Origin: an uncultured Bacteroidota bacterium
GTDB lineage: Bacteria; Bacteroidota; Bacteroidia; Flavobacteriales; Flavobacteriaceae
Assembly (NCBI GenBank): GCA_903879875.1
Contig: CAIRNC010000040.1
Span: 1-5,158 of the forward strand
Direction: 5' to 3'
DNA: 5,158 nt
Shown: positions 1-5,158 of the stretch, in pieces
How positions within the stretch are numbered: the first letter of the stretch is position 1
How the letters are laid out: every line of letters starts with the position of its first letter
The notes under the pieces: model-generated
The model's database searches: none
The model's input: the letters and a program-made list of their open reading frames with translations, nothing else
What the model was told of the DNA's origin: nothing
Made by a program: the position numbers and the translations under genes

Positions 1-2103
1 AGGTGGAATAAAAATATCTTCAACAGGATTTTTGTTCGAGAACATCGTAACTGCTTCGTCAGTGGCTGCTTTCAGGTTGCGGAAACATAATATATTTCCT
101 TGCGATTTCTTTTCTCCAAGTATTCTGTTGGTTCGCGAATAGGCCTGTATCAAACCATGATGTTTGAAGTTTTTATCTACATACAGCGTGTTTACCTTTT
201 TAGCATCAAACCCGGTAAGCATCATGGCTACCACCAAAACAATGTCCAAACGGTCTTTATCATCATTAAACGTTTTCTTTTCCCGTTCTTTTAATCGTTT
301 GCTGATGTCTTTAAAATAATTCTCGAACTGCTGACTATCCGTGGTAGAAAAGGCGGTGCCATACATTTTATTATAATCTCCAATGTATTGTTCCAGTTTG
401 TCGCGTGTGTGGCTGCTTTTGTACGCCACCGCCATATCCGCTGCCAATCCTACTTCTTCATCTCCCGGAAGATAATCTTGAGCATCTTCATCTTCTTCAT
501 TTGCTCCGAATGTAAAGATGGTGGCAATGCGCAAATCGTGCTCGCCTGCTGCTTTTTTCTTATTAAATATATCGTAATACTGAATTAAATTATCGATGCT
601 GCTTACCGCAAACAAGGATGAAAATTCTTTATTAAACGTTTTCTGACCGTGATGATTAATGATGTAATCGGCTATTTTTTCCAATCGTGCCGTAGAGTTC
701 AACACTTCCGTTTTATCAATATCTTCTACCTCTATATCAATAAATGTATTGCCTTTTTGTTTGTAGCGGCCTATGTATTCAATGCCAAATCGCAGTACAT
801 TTTCGTCACGGATGGCATCTGTTATTACGTATTTATGCAAACATTCGCCAAACAAGTCTTTGGTGGTGCGTTTGCCGTATTCATTTTTACTGGCATTTTC
901 GGCAAATATGGGTGTGCCAGTGAAACCAAACAATTGACTCTTTAGAAAATATTTTACTATCCTATCGTGGGTTTCGCCAAACTGGGTGCGATGACATTCG
1001 TCAAAAATGAAAACAATCTTTTTGTTTTTCAAGCCCGACAATTTACTTTCATAATTTGCTTTGCTTATGGCGTTGTTCAGTTTCTGAATGGTGGTAAGCA
1101 CCAGTTTGGTATCATCTGTCAGTTGTTTTACCAACGAGGATGTGTTGTTGGTAACATCCACACTGCCTTCTTTAAAACTATTAAACTCCAACATGGTTTG
1201 ATAATCCAAATCTTTGCGGTCTACCACAAACACTACTTTGTGAACTCCCGGCAAATCCATAATTATCTGACTTGCTTTAAACGAGGTTAACGTTTTGCCC
1301 GACCCTGTTGTATGCCATATATAACCACTATCATTCCCTGATGCTACTTGCTTAATGATGGCCTCGGCTGCAAAATACTGATAAGGCCTAAAAATCATCA
1401 TATTTTTAAATGCCTCGTTCATCACCACATAATGCGAAATCATTTTGCCCAAATGATGGGGATTTAAAAACTCCTTTGCAAATGCCGTAAGCTTGTCAAT
1501 ATTTCTATTGTTTTCATCTGCCCAAAAGAAGGTTTGTTTTACCGATTGAAGATGATTATTGGCCAAATATTTTGTGTTTACTCCATTGCTGATAACAAAC
1601 ATCTGCACATATTGAAACAAACTATGATTGCTCCAAAACGAATGCAACTGATACCGATTTATCTGATTGAATGCTTCTTTTATTTCTATCCCTGTTCGTT
1701 TCAATTCTATTTGCACCAATGGCAAACCGTTTACCAAAAGGGTAACATCATACCGATTCAAAAACGAACCTTGCTGCTGCACCTGATTGGTAACCTGAAA
1801 CAGGTTTTTACTCCAATCTTCGCTATTAAAAAATTGAATCCAAATTATTTTTTTATTTTCCCTTGTTATCGAAAACCGATTGCGCAATGCCTTTGCCTTT
1901 TCAAACACATTGCCTTTGGCAAGGTGATTTATTATTGCCTCAAATTCTTTTGGGGTGAAGGTGGTATTATTAAATTTTTCTAATTGCGATTTGAGGTTGC
2001 TCAACAGGGCATCACCGTCCTGAATCTTTACCGATTCATAACCCAATTCAATCAATTGTTTGATTAAATTTTGTTCTAATATGGCTTCGGGTTGTGTTGT
2101 CAT
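1..2103 (-). CDS. hsdR: Type I restriction enzyme R subunit HsdR, EcoR124-like (C-terminus cut off by window)
   Basis: Motor and nuclease subunit of a type I RM complex. It uses ATP to pull in DNA and cuts away from the recognition site once bound to HsdM/HsdS. The frame is open for 701 codons from ATG at 2103 to the window edge. Seen in order: an N-terminal PD-(D/E)xK nuclease with D119, E133 and K135 (QIELK) followed by QxxxY at Q147-Y151; RPYQ just before the helicase; Walker A HTTGSGKT (264-271, K270); DECHR (368-372); motif III FTGTP (394-398); motif V-like LTGFD (629-633); motif VI QAYSRTNR (653-660). The motif set and the 14-residue D-to-E spacing resemble EcoR124I HsdR (about 1038 residues), so roughly 330 C-terminal residues lie outside. 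The start is fixed by an in-frame TAA directly before the ATG. No frameshift was seen and all catalytic motifs are present. The family call is very secure; the type IC assignment is inferred. Confidence 0.97.
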   Translation of the reverse strand, partial: MTTQPEAILEQNLIKQLIELGYESVKIQDGDALLSNLKSQLEKFNNTTFTPKEFEAIINHLAKGNVFEKAKALRNRFSITRENKKIIWIQFFNSEDWSKNLFQVTNQVQQQGSFLNRYDVTLLVNGLPLVQIELKRTGIEIKEAFNQINRYQLHSFWSNHSLFQYVQMFVISNGVNTKYLANNHLQSVKQTFFWADENNRNIDKLTAFAKEFLNPHHLGKMISHYVVMNEAFKNMMIFRPYQYFAAEAIIKQVASGNDSGYIWHTTGSGKTLTSFKASQIIMDLPGVHKVVFVVDRKDLDYQTMLEFNSFKEGSVDVTNNTSSLVKQLTDDTKLVLTTIQKLNNAISKANYESKLSGLKNKKIVFIFDECHRTQFGETHDRIVKYFLKSQLFGFTGTPIFAENASKNEYGKRTTKDLFGECLHKYVITDAIRDENVLRFGIEYIGRYKQKGNTFIDIEVEDIDKTEVLNSTARLEKIADYIINHHGQKTFNKEFSSLFAVSSIDNLIQYYDIFNKKKAAGEHDLRIATIFTFGANEEDEDAQDYLPGDEEVGLAADMAVAYKSSHTRDKLEQYIGDYNKMYGTAFSTTDSQQFENYFKDISKRLKEREKKTFNDDKDRLDIVLVVAMMLTGFDAKKVNTLYVDKNFKHHGLIQAYSRTNRILGEKKSQGNILCFRNLKAATDEAVTMFSNKNPVEDIFIPP

Positions 2104-2106
2104 TTA
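2101..2106 (-). other. Abutting stop/start junction TAA-ATG between RAYT gene and hsdR, same frame
   Basis: The TAA stop of the transposase gene (2106-2104) is followed with no spacer by the hsdR ATG (2103-2101), and both genes are in the same reading frame. No Shine-Dalgarno-like sequence precedes the ATG; the leader is the AT-rich end of the transposase gene. This arrangement favours co-transcription and termination-reinitiation coupling. It also means that stop-codon readthrough would give a transposase-HsdR fusion. Position and frame are seen directly; coupling is inference. Confidence 0.8.
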
Positions 2107-2736
2107 TGAATAAAATTTATCGTTATTCCAATTTTTTGGATTATTGGTAATATAATTTTGAATGATTTCAAATCGTTCGGCATTGCGAATGATATGGTCG
2201 TGAAAACGTGATTGCCATTCGAAATGGGCAATACCAATTTTCTTTGCATGTGTTGTTACCGATGATTTGAACCCGCGAATGATGGATGCCAAATTTTTCG
2301 ATTGCGGCCCGAATTTATTAACCGTATCCGTAGAGACGTGATGCATCACGTCTCTACGATTACCATTCACGTCCAAATCACCCGCACCATCATCATCACC
2401 ATTAACCCCATTCGTATTATATTCATTTTCCCCAATTATTAATATGGCATGAAAATGATTTGGCATTACCACAAAATTTCCCAATTCCAAATTCATATCA
2501 GGGCGTATGATTGGTGTTTTAATCCATTCCTGTTCCGCAATGATTCCTATTTCATTTAATTTCATTTCCTGTTCCGGTTGTAAAGACGAAATGCATTCCG
2601 TCTCTACAATTTCACCAAAATAATGTTCCCGATGTTTGGTGCAAATGGTAACAAAATAGGCCGCATGGCTGCCATAATCCCAATTTTGCAATCGGGCCGA
2701 GGGTATGCGATATTTATTTTGAAATTTATCTGACAT
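2104..2736 (-). CDS. REP-associated tyrosine transposase (RAYT, IS200-like Y1/HUH family)
   Basis: A 210-residue HUH-type single-strand DNA nuclease/transposase of the kind that recognises REP hairpins. Seen: an N-terminal block NWDYGSHAAYFVTICTKHRE (18-37); the metal-binding HUH motif in MPNHFH (H94, H96); a family-typical WQSRFHDHIIRN (174-185); and IIQNYITNNPKNW (191-203), in which Y195 is the expected catalytic tyrosine. All key residues are present, so it looks intact. I chose ATG 2736 (MSDKFQ...) over the in-frame ATG at 2799. The longer version would start inside a REP palindrome and add 21 residues unlike the family N-terminus, and the A-rich leader before 2736 suits a Bacteroidota start. 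Two REP copies are read in frame inside the gene, at residues 43-53 and 127-136. The second sits in a long Asn/Gly/Asp-rich loop (about 102-145) between the HUH motif and the tyrosine helix. The gene lies between a nuclease-like gene and hsdR, abutting the latter. Family call secure; mobility unknown. Confidence 0.92.
   Translation of the reverse strand: MSDKFQNKYRIPSARLQNWDYGSHAAYFVTICTKHREHYFGEIVETECISSLQPEQEMKLNEIGIIAEQEWIKTPIIRPDMNLELGNFVVMPNHFHAILIIGENEYNTNGVNGDDDGAGDLDVNGNRRDVMHHVSTDTVNKFGPQSKNLASIIRGFKSSVTTHAKKIGIAHFEWQSRFHDHIIRNAERFEIIQNYITNNPKNWNNDKFYS
2329..2358. repeat. REP palindrome A, perfect 30 nt, inside the RAYT gene
   Basis: This is a perfect inverted repeat with arm CGTAGAGACGTGATG followed directly by its reverse complement, centred on ATGCAT. 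It is read as codons 127-136 of the transposase (RRDVMHHVST), in a low-complexity loop away from the catalytic motifs. It shares GTAGAGACG and ATGCAT with the copies at 2578-2609 and 2788-2815. The two bases between those blocks are TG here against CA in the 2788 copy, and both are matched by complementary changes on the other arm. It is probably a substrate-type element for this transposase family. Confidence 0.93.
2578..2609. repeat. REP palindrome B, degenerate 32 nt, inside the RAYT gene
   Basis: This is an imperfect inverted repeat of 16-nt arms centred on ATGCAT, with two mismatched pairs (2583/2604 and 2589/2598). The right arm keeps CGTCTCTAC while the left arm has drifted to GTAAAGACG. 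It is read as residues 43-53 of the transposase (IVETECISSLQ). It looks like an older REP copy that decayed while being kept in frame, though convergent coding use cannot be excluded from sequence alone. Confidence 0.8.
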
Positions 2737-2787
2737 TATTATTTTTTCAATATTCGATGAACAATGGTTACGTTTACATATTGCGGG

Positions 2788-2815
2788 GTAGAGACGCAAT
2801 GCATTGCGTCTCTAC
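2788..2815. repeat. REP palindrome C, perfect 28 nt, upstream of the RAYT gene
   Basis: This is a perfect inverted repeat with arm GTAGAGACGCAATG followed by its reverse complement. It lies in the 114-bp spacer between the DUF4268 gene (ends 2851) and the chosen transposase start (2736). As RNA it would form a 28-nt hairpin in the operon transcript. On the minus strand it is followed by CCCCGC rather than a T-run, so it does not look like an intrinsic terminator; mRNA stabilisation or a transposase binding site is more likely. The rest of the spacer shows no promoter match that I would defend. Confidence 0.94.
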
Positions 2816-2850
2816 GAACACACGTTAATTATTGATTCCATTTTAAATAT

Positions 2851-3975
2851 TTATTTTGTTCCCCCTCTTTGAACCTTTTCCCATATTGGGTTTATCGAAT
2901 TATAAAACTTTACAATACTATTTTTATACCATTCAATTAATTTATCCCAATAAATTTCATCATTAAACGTACCTTCAAGTTCATCCACTTCCTCTTTCGA
3001 CATTTCCAATTTTATGCGAGATGCTTTTTTATTATCTAGTCGTTCCCATTCCAGTTTTCCATCAAATGCTTTTTCAAGTACCTCTTTATATTTTGCCATC
3101 GCATCAATCAAGTTCTTATTAGGGTCATTTGTAAAATATAACTCAACTCTGAAAGACGTGCGGCCCATACAAAAATTAAACTGCCCGGCACCTCTTGAAC
3201 AAGACATATAATATTGAGGCTTTGCAGCTACTCGTTCGAAATAATCTATTTTATTTTCCTTCAACTTGTTTTTTAAAAGTGTCCAGAATTTTAATAGCCG
3301 AGCTTCTGATTCTTGCACAGTTTTGCTTTTATCGTTCTCTTCCTTCTCTTTTTCTTTAGCATCAATCATAAACTCTTTGGTTTCGGGAAGAGGTATAATT
3401 TGTTCAATCTGGAGAAACAAATCATCGCCCATCGAATGTGGAGTGGCCTTAAAACATTGCAATTGCACATCGTGTTGGAGCAACCACAATGCAGTAGATG
3501 TTACTTCCTTGCGATATTTATTTGCAACAAATATTATACGTTGGTCTTTTCTGTTAAGAAGTAGTTCTTCTTCATTCTTATCCAGAAATTCAAGCAAGTT
3601 TTTTTTAGCATCTTCTCCGTTTTGCCATTTATCTAAATATTCCTGGTATATTTTAATAATCTGAGAAGTGGTAAGTGTTGAACAATAGGATGCATATTTA
3701 AGTGCCTGCCAAACCACGTCTCTACCTGTATCGTCCAGTTTGTTTTCTATTATAACCAATCCTCCTTCTTTATCTAATGCAAGTAAATCCAATCGTTCGT
3801 TTGTATCATTAAATCCATCAAATTCTTTTTGAATAATAAGTAAATCCTCTCCAAGCATTTCAGGGTTTTTAGCTACCCATTCCTGCAAGTTTTCTCTTTC
3901 CTTTATATGTAGTTCTTTAAAAAGCCTAATATCAAGCTTTTCAACTTTATTAGATTTCATATTTATTTTATACAT
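2851..3975 (-). CDS. PD-(D/E)xK nuclease-like protein with C-terminal DUF4268
   Basis: A 374-residue two-domain protein. The N-terminal part (about 30-100) has the layout of a RecB/NucS-like nuclease: E43, then D63 in ERLDLLAL, then E77 and K79 in VIIENK, then QxxxY at Q90-Y94 in GRDVVWQALKYASY. These are the expected metal-binding and catalytic positions, so DNA cleavage or DNA-end binding is possible. A charged helical linker (about 200-225) leads to a C-terminal DUF4268-type region (about 228-350), seen in FWTLLKNKL, TSFRVELYF, LEWERLD and the helices that follow. DUF4268 has no firmly established function that I know of. The start may be ATG 3975 or ATG 3960 (MKSNK, residue 6); neither has a Shine-Dalgarno sequence. 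The gene sits between hsdS and hsdR, so it is probably accessory to the RM system or to defence more broadly. It holds an A8 run at codons 124-126 but no frame break. Confidence 0.85.
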   Translation of the reverse strand: MYKINMKSNKVEKLDIRLFKELHIKERENLQEWVAKNPEMLGEDLLIIQKEFDGFNDTNERLDLLALDKEGGLVIIENKLDDTGRDVVWQALKYASYCSTLTTSQIIKIYQEYLDKWQNGEDAKKNLLEFLDKNEEELLLNRKDQRIIFVANKYRKEVTSTALWLLQHDVQLQCFKATPHSMGDDLFLQIEQIIPLPETKEFMIDAKEKEKEENDKSKTVQESEARLLKFWTLLKNKLKENKIDYFERVAAKPQYYMSCSRGAGQFNFCMGRTSFRVELYFTNDPNKNLIDAMAKYKEVLEKAFDGKLEWERLDNKKASRIKLEMSKEEVDELEGTFNDEIYWDKLIEWYKNSIVKFYNSINPIWEKVQRGGTK

Positions 3976-4050
3976 AATATCAATTGCCTTATTAAGTTTA
4001 TTTCTTAAGCAGCTATAGTTAGATAGCTCAATTTATTTAATGGTTATTAA
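3976..4050. other. 75-bp intergenic spacer with a small hairpin (4011-4028)
   Basis: This is the widest gap upstream of the REP spacer, between the 180-residue gene and the DUF4268 gene. It holds a 6-bp stem, AGCTAT/ATAGCT, around a 6-nt loop at 4011-4028. No T-tract follows on the minus strand, so it is not a convincing terminator. I could not place a Bacteroidota TAnnTTTG/TTG promoter pair with confidence. An internal promoter for the downstream genes is possible but unsupported. Confidence 0.3.
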
Positions 4051-4593
4051 TTAAAACAATTTTCTAATTCGTAGTATTATTTCTTGTACGTTAATATCCA
4101 TTTCTGTTTTGTTTTTTTCAAGATATAATTCCTCTGCCCATTTTTTGTTTTGAGCAAGGAGTTTTAATTGATTCTTGATATTTGATTCAACAGATTCAAG
4201 ATGATTAACAAAGCAATTGCTAACCATTATACAAATGCTGTCTACACTAATTTTTTCATAATTATTTACAAAATAATCTTCATCTTCAATAATCTCATAT
4301 TTAAACTTATCGTTAATGATATGTGTATAGTAAAAGGCTAATTCATTTATTTCGTTAATAAACGCATCTCTCAGTGTTTGAAAAACTATTTCTGGGTCAT
4401 GGAAAACAAACAGATCGCCATCGTATAATTCAGCTGCTATATTCTTCACCGCTTGTTCCCAAAGAGGATCTTTAATTGGGATTAAAACCGCATTGATGAA
4501 TTTATATTCATCCAGTTCTTTCAGGTTTCCCCCAAATTCTATATTAGGTAGCGTTTTGTGTCTTTTGCCTAATTCTTTTATAATATTTTCCAT
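4051..4593 (-). CDS. Hypothetical protein, 180 residues, in type I RM operon
   Basis: I do not recognise this family. The frame is open from ATG 4593 to the stop at 4051 and starts 12 bp after the hsdS stop, with an A-rich leader and no Shine-Dalgarno sequence, so it is almost certainly read with hsdS. The protein has no signal peptide or clear membrane segment. It is rich in Glu, Asp, Ile, Asn and Lys and looks mostly helical. Possible landmarks are the beta-like stretch KFINAVLIPI (31-40), DGDLFVFHDPE (58-68), a helix at 69-95, and a C-terminal helix from about 130 to 180 with heptad-like spacing. No nuclease, helix-turn-helix or ATP-binding motif was found. Sampled lines are about 20-30% G+C, the lowest in the window together with hsdS. 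The operon position makes a defence or RM-regulatory role plausible, but the sequence gives no direct evidence. Confidence 0.75.
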   Translation of the reverse strand: MENIIKELGKRHKTLPNIEFGGNLKELDEYKFINAVLIPIKDPLWEQAVKNIAAELYDGDLFVFHDPEIVFQTLRDAFINEINELAFYYTHIINDKFKYEIIEDEDYFVNNYEKISVDSICIMVSNCFVNHLESVESNIKNQLKLLAQNKKWAEELYLEKNKTEMDINVQEIILRIRKLF

Positions 4594-4605
4594 ATTTTTA
4601 TTTTT

Positions 4606-5158
4606 TTACACAAACATTTGTTGCAACAACCCTTTTTTAAATCCCTGCGTTGCCGTTATTTCTTTTTTTATGGTTTCTATCTTTTTATCTATTGATGTTA
4701 AATAATTCGCGATTTTTTGTTGTTCGGGTAGGCATGGATATGGTATCATAAAATTTGCGAACTGTGAAATCCAATGTCGTCCGTGTCCACCTATTTCAAA
4801 TTTAATTAATCGCATTGCTTCGTAAATATAATTAATGTTTTCATTTTCTTTTGCAACTAATATTTTCATTGCGGATGATTTTGCTTTAAATGGAAAATCT
4901 ACAAATTGGGTTGCAGTTGTAAAATCATCAAACAAAATTACAGGTAGGTTTTCATTAAAAATATTATTTGTTTCATTTGTATAACCAAGTATAAATGTTT
5001 TTCCTGCTGTCAGAACTGGTGTTGTATAAGAATCATCATATTCTGTACTGCTAACTAAATATTTTGTTGGTTGTATATAATCCAAACAATCCCCCAACCT
5101 TTTCTCTTCCCATTCCGGATAACTCTTCCCATTAGCTGCACTGAGCGAAGTCGAAGTG
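4606..5158 (-). CDS. hsdS: Type I restriction enzyme specificity subunit HsdS, C-terminal part (start outside window)
   Basis: DNA-recognition subunit of the RM complex, shared by methylase and nuclease assemblies. The frame is open from the window edge to TAA at 4606, showing 183 residues. Seen: a linker ending in YPEWEEKRLGD (13-23 of the visible part), the usual entry to a target-recognition domain; the domain itself with YIQPTKYL, PVLTAGKTFILGYT, ILFDDFTTATQFVDFPFK and GGHGRHWISQF (about 27-133); then the conserved boundary LPEQQKIANYL (143-153) and a terminal helix ending in FKKGLLQQMFV. The layout matches the second target-recognition domain and distal conserved region of full-length HsdS, so the first domain should lie upstream. 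A TTG at 5097 is in frame but is not the start, because typical HsdS sequence continues upstream of it. Two repeat features lie in the linker (5139-5158 and 5104-5133). The target sequence cannot be deduced. Confidence 0.94.
   Translation of the reverse strand, partial: TSTSLSAANGKSYPEWEEKRLGDCLDYIQPTKYLVSSTEYDDSYTTPVLTAGKTFILGYTNETNNIFNENLPVILFDDFTTATQFVDFPFKAKSSAMKILVAKENENINYIYEAMRLIKFEIGGHGRHWISQFANFMIPYPCLPEQQKIANYLTSIDKKIETIKKEITATQGFKKGLLQQMFV
5104..5133. repeat. 11-bp direct repeat in hsdS linker, 19-bp period
   Basis: CTCTTCCCATT occurs at 5104-5114 and again at 5123-5133 on the plus strand. The 19-bp offset is not a multiple of three, so the two copies are read in different frames of hsdS. 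Loss of one copy by slippage would frameshift the gene just before its second target-recognition domain. The repeat itself is seen directly; any switching role is inference. Confidence 0.6.
5139..5158. repeat. REP-like 20-mer in the hsdS linker, running into the window edge
   Basis: The plus strand reads CACTGAGCGAAGTCGAAGTG, with CACT/AGTG complementary ends and internal CGA/TCG symmetry. From memory it resembles a dispersed repeat class common in Bacteroidota genomes, unrelated to the GTAGAGACG palindromes elsewhere in this window. It is read in frame as the Ser/Thr-rich stretch TSTSLSA directly before the NGKSYPEWEE linker of HsdS. It may continue beyond the window. Assignment as a repeat rests on recollection, as only one copy is visible. 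Confidence 0.5.

Noticed and set aside
265..644. Identical 14-mer ATTAAACGTTTTCT at 265-278 and 631-644
   Set aside because: Both copies encode KTFN in hsdR and the flanks differ, so coding coincidence is sufficient.
100..1983. Several plus-strand open frames of 64-149 codons
   Set aside because: They lie antisense to a continuous, motif-rich hsdR frame and encode aromatic- and Cys-rich sequence with no recognisable family features.
2788..2815. REP palindrome C as an intrinsic terminator for the upstream genes
   Set aside because: The stem is followed on the minus strand by CCCCGC and mixed sequence, not a T-run.
2329..2815. The palindromes as a CRISPR array
   Set aside because: There are only three copies with unequal spacing (about 220 and 180 bp), and two are inside a coding sequence. 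No cas genes are present.
3598..3606. A8 run with an A_AAA_AAC slippery heptamer in the DUF4268 gene
   Set aside because: The heptamer is in the right frame for -1 slippage, but such runs are common in AT-rich genes. I saw no stimulatory structure or sensible alternative product.
3014..3664. Plus-strand open frames opposite the DUF4268 gene
   Set aside because: They are Ser/Phe-rich antisense shadows of a well-supported gene on the minus strand.
3714..3725. Possible REP half-site (ACGTCTCTAC) in the DUF4268 gene
   Set aside because: It has no opposing arm and encodes GRDVV, part of the nuclease core leading into QxxxY, so coding constraint explains it.
4011..4028. Small hairpin between the 180-residue gene and the DUF4268 gene as a terminator
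   Set aside because: It is a 6-bp AT-rich stem without a T-tract, too weak to call as a terminator.

Overview
The window is part of a type I restriction-modification (RM) locus, most likely from a Bacteroidota (Bacteroidetes) genome. The reasons are the AT-rich DNA, start codons without Shine-Dalgarno sequences but with A-rich leaders, an EcoR124-like HsdR, and an IS200-like REP-associated transposase sitting among REP palindromes. Every gene I can support is on the minus strand, so transcription runs from high to low coordinates. The plus strand and the remaining frames show only shadow ORFs.

Layout in transcription order. (1) 5158-4606: C-terminal part of hsdS, holding the second target-recognition domain and the terminal conserved helix. 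The start lies beyond the window edge, and hsdM is presumably further upstream. (2) 4593-4051: a 180-residue protein I do not recognise, 12 bp after hsdS. (3) 3975-2851: a 374-residue protein with an N-terminal RecB/NucS-like PD-(D/E)xK nuclease core and a C-terminal DUF4268 region. (4) A 114-bp spacer with a perfect 28-nt REP palindrome, then 2736-2104: a REP-associated tyrosine transposase (RAYT, HUH/Y1 family). (5) 2103-1: hsdR, truncated by the window after 701 codons of an expected ~1000.

How the genes fit together: HsdS chooses the DNA target and HsdR translocates and cleaves. The two genes are separated by three inserted genes, a nuclease-like accessory protein, an unknown, and a RAYT. 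All are co-directional with short gaps, so one operon is plausible. The RAYT and hsdR are in the same reading frame, separated by a single TAA directly followed by the hsdR ATG.

The most interesting structure is the REP/RAYT module. Three palindromes with the arm GTAGAGACG and an ATGCAT centre lie within 490 bp. Two are read as codons inside the RAYT gene and one is just upstream of it. The two perfect copies differ by compensated base pairs. A different REP-like 20-mer is read in frame in the hsdS linker at the window edge. Sampled base composition is clearly lower in GC over hsdS and the two accessory genes than over the RAYT and hsdR, which suggests a mosaic locus with a junction near the REP.
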